Below, in pieces: positions 58,502 to 64,000 of a stretch of 64,000 nt of DNA. Position 1 is the first letter of the stretch. Each line of letters begins with the position of its first letter. The position numbers and the translations under genes are program-made. Under the pieces are notes generated by a model, which saw only the letters and a list, made by a program, of their open reading frames with translations, was not told the origin of the DNA and searched no databases. Source of the stretch: Neopestalotiopsis rosae (Eukaryota > Ascomycota > Sordariomycetes > Amphisphaeriales > Sporocadaceae); contig JALGAS010000001.1 in assembly GCA_023078685.1 (NCBI GenBank), positions 5,332,001 through 5,396,000 of the forward strand, read 5' to 3'.

Positions 58502-60021
58502 TCAAAGCTTTGATAGGGCGACCAAGTATCTGACCTTTTGCCAATCTTCATCATCATCTTTCCATGGGACGTATTTCTGAATGAGTGATAGCATGTTGTC
58601 AAATGCCCTAGGCTCTCGGTCAGGAAACTATCATCAGTGATATAATGATACCCAAGTAAACTCACGATATTCGTGCCGGCGAGCCCGCAAAACAAGCAGA
58701 ATGCACGAAGTTCGTCTTGGTGCTGTACAGGATATTCCGGTCGTCCCATTCACCCTTGGGCTCACTGGCGTCGTAGTTTTTCAAGTACTCGTTACGATAC
58801 ACTTCCGCTTTCAGTTGATGCCTTTCAGCGCGCCAAATGCCGAGTTCCATTTCATTGTGAGCATAGTAGACCGCACAGTCAAATCTGATGGTTTTCAAAG
58901 TGTCAGCCCTCCGAGTATCGTTGCCTCGCGAGAATCCTAACTACCTGCTCAGGTAGCCATAAATATCTCGTTCTTATTGCTACTCACTGAGAGGAGTTAG
59001 CATGTTATCTGAGATGGGAGCCTTTTTGAAAGAGATGAAAGCCACATCGCCACCTACGTACCATCCATGGATCACCTGTTTTTGCATGTACACCTACATT
59101 GCCATCCCAGAGATCGCCGTGGATCAACGTAGGTTTTACGGATCTTCCCCCAGACTCGAGAGCTCTGATCAAGCGAGGTATGAGGTGAGACTGCACTCGC
59201 TTATGCACAATCTCAAGTTGCGGCCATACTCCGTTGGTGTCGACATCTTGTCGATAGGCTTCAGCGAGAAGTTTGCCAAAGAATGATGTCCAGCTTTTAT
59301 CTGGCGCGACCGCTTGCAATCTCGCACCATCATAAGTTTGTAACTTTCAAGATTTTATGCATATTAGATTTGCCCTTCTTTAAAGAGTGAGCGACGATAG
59401 ATATCGCGTACTTACATGGAAACCAAACAGCCCATCTGGCGAATTACTGTTTGCATGCATAGCCGCAAGGCGAGTTCCAAGTCGCACAGGATCAGGGAGA
59501 CCTGGAACGAAATCTATGAATTCCATCAATAGAAAATATGCTTGAGGAATCGCCGTTTTCAGTCTTCCCCGAGCGATGGGTGTTGGTACTAGCCCTGGCT
59601 GAAGTTTGTGCAACTCAGTCATACCAACGAACTCTCCCTCTAGTTGATCCTTGCCCAGGTCTCCCGCAACGTACTGGATGCAGCAGAAATCGTAAGCTTA
59701 AATTTACATACCCGTGGATTCAAGAGACACTCACCTTGAGAAAGAACGAAACAGGCTGGCTGTCTTGATCGAGAGCATTGATTCTCGCAGTGAAAGACCA
59801 GTCGGAAAGTCTATAGGTGCGTGCAGTTGCTTGTGTGGTCCCGTGCGGCAGAGCTGACCAGGTGTAATTATCACCACCCGTATTTTAGAAACCTTATTTC
59901 AGCAACCTATCATGACTTCCATACCTTCTAGAACCGCATCATCTAGCGGCAAACTTCCTCCCAGGGGCTTGCTCAGCGCGACAAGGTTATGCTTTAGGTC
60001 TGCCTGGAGCTGCAACGACAT
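58502..60021 (-). CDS. Fructosamine-3-kinase-like protein (ketosamine kinase / APH fold) with a twin intron
   Basis: Six exons: 60021-59925, 59853-59735, 59673-59416, 59343-59063, 58884-58666 and 58607-58502; 359 residues, phase closed throughout. The small lobe contains ARTYRLSDW and a Lys in SFFLK; the hinge is YFLLMEFIDF. The catalytic loop is LIHGDLWDGNVG and the metal-binding Asp lies in WIFDCAVYYAHNEMELG. The end MLSLIQKYVPW is typical of fungal members. The fourth intron is nested (58885-59062): only its two-step removal gives DPWIFDCAVYY. These kinases phosphorylate sugar adducts on lysines (fructosamines, ribulosamines), which then fall off, repairing glycated proteins. The substrate here is inferred from the family. 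It is divergent from the MFS gene, 430 bases away. Confidence 0.85.
58885..59062 (-). other. Stwintron (nested intron, D1,2 type) in the fructosamine-kinase-like gene
   Basis: On the minus strand exon 4 ends at 59063 (...CCA TGG AT). The outer donor G is 59062. The internal intron is 59061-58987 (75 nt), with donor GTACGT, branch GCTAAC and acceptor CTCAG. Its removal joins G59062 to TGAGTA (from 58986), making the consensus donor GTGAGT. The outer intron (103 nt when assembled) has GCTGAC as branch and ends CATCAG at 58885. The result is ATA TTT GAC, giving the family motif WIFDCAVYY. Single-intron readings with donor GTACGT shift the frame into a stop; other donors give insertions before FDC. 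Confidence 0.85.
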
Positions 60022-60451
60022 TTTGACCAGACAATGACACACAGTAAACGTGTATCTTTGGAATTTTGGCTTGTTAACCTCTCGCTGTCGAAACGGGGAG
60101 ACGGCAAACAACAAGGAGGGGTAATCTGTGTATGAAAGCAATTGAGGACCCGTATTGCATTCCTCTGCGTGTGTTTGCACCAATCGCAGCGTGCAGATAA
60201 TCGCCGAGTACCAACAACCCGGGCCCAAGCTGCTCAATCGAGTATGATCTGTAACAGGGTTCGAGACTTGCACATCTACCAAGAACGCATTGCCAGGTCC
60301 TTCCAAAGAATCTCATGACTCACTGTTGTAAATTGGCACATTTATATGTCATGTAAAGTTTCAAATTTTCTCTATCATTAGGTGACAAGACGGCACAGAA
60401 AAAGTCTATATGCTTCCGTGACAACGAACGCTCAATTCGCCGCCACAAATC
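60022..60451. other. Divergent promoter region, fructosamine-kinase-like gene and MFS transporter
   Basis: 430 bases shared by two divergent genes, so co-regulation is possible. No clear TATA box or repeat was found. Confidence 0.45.
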
Positions 60452-62195
60452 ATGTCATCTACGAAAGAGGAGTCCTCAAATGAGAACAGCACAGATGTCG
60501 CGCCGGAAGCACCCACCTGCATCGAATACTCAGGTTTCTCACCCAAGGAGAAACGATGGATTGTCTTCATCGCAGCATTCGCCGCAGTGTTCTCCCCATT
60601 GAGCAGCTTCATCTTCTATCCTGCAATCACAACGATTGCCGATGACCTGGGAGTGACAGTTGCGCTGGTAAATCTAGCCATCACTACATACATGATTGTT
60701 TCGGCAGTCACGCCGACTATATTGGGTAACGCGGCCGACAATGTGGGACGTCGTCCTATTTACATTCTCTCTTTATCCATATATCTAGTGGCGAATATAG
60801 GACTTGGCGCCCAGAACAGTTATCCAGCATTGTTAGTTCTGAGGATGATTCAAAGCGCAGGAAGTTCAGGTAATCGTTTTACGTATTCTTCCAGTATATG
60901 CTTCCTAATCGGGTGCGCGCACAGGTACGATATCTCTCGGATACGGAATCATCTCAGATATTGCCAGTCCCGAGGAGCGAGGCTCTTACGTCGGTTTATT
61001 CAATCTGGGGTGAGTGAAAAACGGCCTTGAGACTCCGAGACCAATGCATGACTCATCATATATCAGTCCCAATGTCGCGCCTCCATTTGGTCCCGTGCTT
61101 GGAGGAGTTATTGCAGAGAAGTTAGGGTGGAACAGTATTTTCTGGTTCCTTTCAATACTTGGTGGCATTTGTCTTCTAATTGTCATTTTGGTGCTTCCGG
61201 AGACATCCAGAAAGATCGTCGGAAACGGTACAATTCCCGCCCGCGGGCTGAGTAAGAGTCCTCTGATTATCTTCTTGAAGCACCATGATATTACGGGTTC
61301 GGCTGAACCCGTGGATCGGGACGAAAAGGTAAAATTTAGCTTCCCCAATCCTCTCCATTGCTTAAAATTACTCCTCAAGAAGGATGTCTTCATCATTCTG
61401 CTATGCAATGGCATCTACTACGCAACATATTGTTGTGTGCAGGCGTCTCTATCTTCACTCTTTGTGGATATTTACGGATACGAGGCTCTGGAAGCTGGAC
61501 TGATATACATGCCGTTTGGTTTTGGCTGTTTATTAAGTACCTACTCTTGGGGTGAGTCCTGAATTTTTACTTCTGGAAGAGTGTACTAATTCGAATGGTA
61601 GGCAAGCTGCTAAATTATGACTATAAACGGACAGCCAAACGTTACGATGTCGATGCATCAATGAACCCACAGTCGCTTGGAGATGACTTTCCAATTGAGG
61701 AAGCACGACTACTGAGTTCAAAATGGCTGATAATTGTGGCCTCCCTGGCAATCACCGGCTATGGATGGAGCATTCAGTATCAATTGGTAGGTATTCTTCC
61801 ATCGATCCCGGATTTGACAGGTGTTAATGAAACCTGGAGCATGTGTCGGTTCCTTTGATTCTTCAGGCACTCATCGGTTTTTCCACTACTGCGATGTTTG
61901 TTGTAAGTTAAAATCAGAATCGTTAAGGTGTTGGTTGTTATTGACAGTGACGCAGGTTCTTGGAACGCTCTTAACGGATCTGAACCCAAATCAGTCTTCG
62001 ACAGCCGCCGCGTCAGCGAATCTCGTGAGATGCGCATTATCGGCTAGCACATTAGCAGTTCTGCAAATCATTATTGATAGAGTTGGTCCAGGCTGGTGTT
62101 TTACCATATTTGGTGGGTTAAGTTGTATGTGTGGTCCTTTACTATTGTTGGAATCCCGAAAGGGCCAGGAGTGGCGAAAGTCCAGGATAGCTTGA
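60452..62195 (+). CDS. MFS transporter, drug:H+ antiporter-like (DHA1)
   Basis: Six exons: 60452-60869, 60925-61009, 61067-61551, 61602-61786, 61840-61902 and 61956-62195; introns of 50-57 nt; 491 residues, phase closed. Twelve helices are expected. Family markers are GNAADNVGRRPIY between helices 2 and 3, LRMIQSAGSSGTISLGYG in helix 4, IASPEERGSYVGLFNLGPNVAPPFGPVLGG around helix 5 (motif C of 12-helix antiporters), and LPETSRKIVGNG after helix 6. The N-terminus is hydrophilic and cytosolic. The closest known group is the fungal DHA1 family (quinidine-resistance type), which exports drugs and small organic compounds through the plasma membrane. The substrate is unknown. Confidence 0.9.
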
Positions 62196-62357
62196 TCTCA
62201 GCGTGCAAGGTCTTGCAACTGCGCTAGGCTTCTATTTCAAGGCCTCTGAACAAGGACTGATTATACGAACGAGAAAGGGCAGCGGTTTATTGATATATGG
62301 TCCGAGAATTTGTATGTTTAGGCTGTAGAGAACCAGTTCTAAACGCCAGGGCGCCGC

Positions 62358-64000
62358 CTACCAGTCTGAAGCAAGAGAAGTTGAGATCACAGTGATATCC
62401 CCCTTGCGAGGGCAGATAATTGCTCCTGACTCTGTGATTGATAAGAGCCGAAGACTCTGGTCGGAAAACCAGTCCCGGGGAATATAGAAGTGGCATCTTG
62501 CATCTCCAATACCTCGCGTCGACTTGACTGGCCATGTACAAACTCCAAATGATTGATCGATATAGACCAGGTAGCCATTCTTCAGGACATTCAACGGCAT
62601 CTCGATCTGTTCGGCTACTTCAACAGGCACCGGGATATAGACAAAACCATCCTCGTCGTTAAAGTTGTCGACCTTGACCTCGTTAATAAGCAAGAACCGC
62701 GATCGCTGTTTTCTTTGAGTGTTGGATTGTGAAATTTCGACCAACAGATTGTTCTTGTAGAATGTGAGGAACACATTTTCGATAGTACCGTGGAGATCGT
62801 CACTATGAGATGTATTGCTGGTCGTGTTTTTGGCTGATTTGAGCGGTTCCTGTGCCGATGCACCCACGACCTCTGCAGATGGGATATTCCAGCATGCCAA
62901 GAGCGATAGGTCTTGCCATGAATGGAGAGACAGAGTCCCCCGCAAAAACCGAAGGACATGAGTGGAAGATGCTGGGTGAATGACCCACGATGCACCTTGG
63001 TTCTGCCCGGTCTCATCCATTTCTCCGATTTTGACCGAATCGCTTGTCCGCCAGACTTGTGTGGTGTCGCGGAGGACTACAAGTAATAGCGTCGAATCAG
63101 AAGACATCAGAATTTGCTTGGTACCACCACCCTTAGACGATTTGGCCTTGAACCTAGTGATCCGCCGTTGTGTCCAGCCAGTCGAAGTGAACTCTACTGC
63201 AACAACCGTTAACCTCCCGCCTACCTCAGCGTATGCAAAGCGACAGCCATCAGGACTCCAGACAAGATGCTGAATGCCCATTCCGGTAGGAATCTTATCG
63301 ATTTTGAGCTTTTGGCTGCTGTCATAATCGTAAAGCATGACAAGACCCTCGTCATCCCCAAAGCATGTGACGGACTTATGGGGCATCGGAGCAGTGATAG
63401 TGATTGGAATTGGATTGTCTGTGAAGGATTCGGTAGAAAGATTTGACTGTTCAATACTTTCCTCGGGCGACTGGCTACTATCAGCATGATCGTCAGTAGC
63501 TGCGAGTCTGATGAGGGCGTTGGGCTCCCATATGTTACAGGAGCTTCCACGAATATCGTAGAAACGGCGGCTGTCCTGACTGAAACATAGATTTGTAACA
63601 TGTTCCTCCGAAGTCAGCTGATATATCAATGTATTGGACTGATAGTCGTGGATCTTGATCGTGCCGTGTACACCACATACAGCAAAGGTGGTGCCATCGA
63701 GACTGATCTTTATGTGTAATGGAAACTGGCCACCATCAGGTGGTTGCTCATAGTAGGTATCTTCATTGATGTGAAATTTGAATATCGTTCCATCCATGAA
63801 GATGCCCATCAATTCCTCGCTGTTTGGATGCCATGCAAATGACATCACGAAAGGCGAGGCTGAGATCGAGGCCTTTTGACCACGATGAACTCGTTTCAAA
63901 ATCTTGGAGGGGTACAAGCTCCACACGGTCATAGGAAAACGACGATAAGCCACAGAAACCTTGGTGCGATCTGGGCTTACTGCAAGAGCGGTGGGAGAGC
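62358..64000 (-). CDS. WD40-repeat protein, C-terminal part, probably of an NLR-type protein (partial)
   Basis: The frame is open to the end of the window, so the gene starts outside; about 547 codons are present, ending at TAG 62358-62360. The sequence is a series of WD40-like blades: SPDRTKVSVAYRR, SFAWHPNSEELMGIFMDGTIFKF, ISLDGTTFAVCGVHGTIKIHDY, LCFSQDSRRFYDIRGSSCNIWEP and HLVWSPDGCRFAYAEVGGRLTVV. Blades of this slightly degenerate kind, with SPDR...VWSL starts, are common at the C-terminus of fungal NACHT-WD40 proteins, the NLR-like receptors of incompatibility and defence. The nucleotide-binding domain is not in the window, so that assignment is inferred. The propellers are not highly identical repeats, unlike the fast-evolving class. 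The stop faces the MFS gene, 162 bases away. Confidence 0.75.
   Translation of the reverse strand, partial: SPTALAVSPDRTKVSVAYRRFPMTVWSLYPSKILKRVHRGQKASISASPFVMSFAWHPNSEELMGIFMDGTIFKFHINEDTYYEQPPDGGQFPLHIKISLDGTTFAVCGVHGTIKIHDYQSNTLIYQLTSEEHVTNLCFSQDSRRFYDIRGSSCNIWEPNALIRLAATDDHADSSQSPEESIEQSNLSTESFTDNPIPITITAPMPHKSVTCFGDDEGLVMLYDYDSSQKLKIDKIPTGMGIQHLVWSPDGCRFAYAEVGGRLTVVAVEFTSTGWTQRRITRFKAKSSKGGGTKQILMSSDSTLLLVVLRDTTQVWRTSDSVKIGEMDETGQNQGASWVIHPASSTHVLRFLRGTLSLHSWQDLSLLACWNIPSAEVVGASAQEPLKSAKNTTSNTSHSDDLHGTIENVFLTFYKNNLLVEISQSNTQRKQRSRFLLINEVKVDNFNDEDGFVYIPVPVEVAEQIEMPLNVLKNGYLVYIDQSFGVCTWPVKSTRGIGDARCHFYIPRDWFSDQSLRLLSITESGAIICPRKGDITVISTSLASDW

Overview
The window looks like nuclear DNA of a filamentous ascomycete (Pezizomycotina; Sordariomycetes, perhaps Hypocreales, is my inference). 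The evidence is short introns of about 50-110 nt with GTAAGT-type donors and CTAAC/CTGAC branch sites, dispersed tRNA genes, and fungal-specific families: eEF3, Crh-type GH16, Clr5-domain, Pth11-like rhodopsin-domain and NLR-type WD40 proteins. Genes lie on both strands with no operons. No CRISPR array, intact transposon or rRNA was seen. All gene models were assembled by eye: each junction was chosen so that splice signals, reading phase and family motifs agree.

Layout. 0-7.9 kb: end of an aspartate aminotransferase, a macro-domain protein, an F-box protein, an intron-containing tRNA-Met, a secreted CE3-type esterase and a secreted aspartic protease. 9.9-15.1 kb: a zinc alcohol dehydrogenase and translation elongation factor 3. 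18.2-26.4 kb: a large unnamed protein with an HExxH motif and an Hst3/Hst4-type sirtuin. 27.3-36.6 kb: CDP-diacylglycerol synthase, the ATRIP/Rad26/UvsD checkpoint protein, a single-pass membrane protein and a GPI-anchored GH16 transglycosylase. 40.1-47.5 kb: tRNA-Lys, a Clr5-domain protein, a 72-residue membrane protein and a secreted BBE-type flavoenzyme. 52.0-64.0 kb: a Pth11-like membrane protein, a CE1-type esterase, glutaminyl-tRNA synthetase, a fructosamine-3-kinase-like protein, an MFS transporter and the C-terminal WD40 part of a protein that runs off the window.

The genes mix housekeeping functions (translation: eEF3, GlnRS, two tRNAs; phospholipid synthesis: CDP-DAG synthase; genome maintenance: the sirtuin and the ATRIP homologue) with secreted or surface functions typical of a plant-, soil- or host-associated fungus (two esterases, protease, GH16 enzyme, BBE oxidoreductase). 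Gene-poor stretches at 15.1-18.2, 36.6-40.1 and 47.5-52.0 kb separate the clusters.

The most notable observation is two nested introns (spliceosomal twin introns, 'stwintrons'). One is in the aspartic protease (7081-7229) and one in the fructosamine-kinase-like gene (58885-59062), both minus strand. In each, an internal intron lies between the first and second base of the donor of an outer intron, and only two-step excision restores both the reading frame and the conserved protein motif. A second notable gene is the 1063-residue protein at 18.2-21.7 kb, whose HExxH motif is created across an exon junction.
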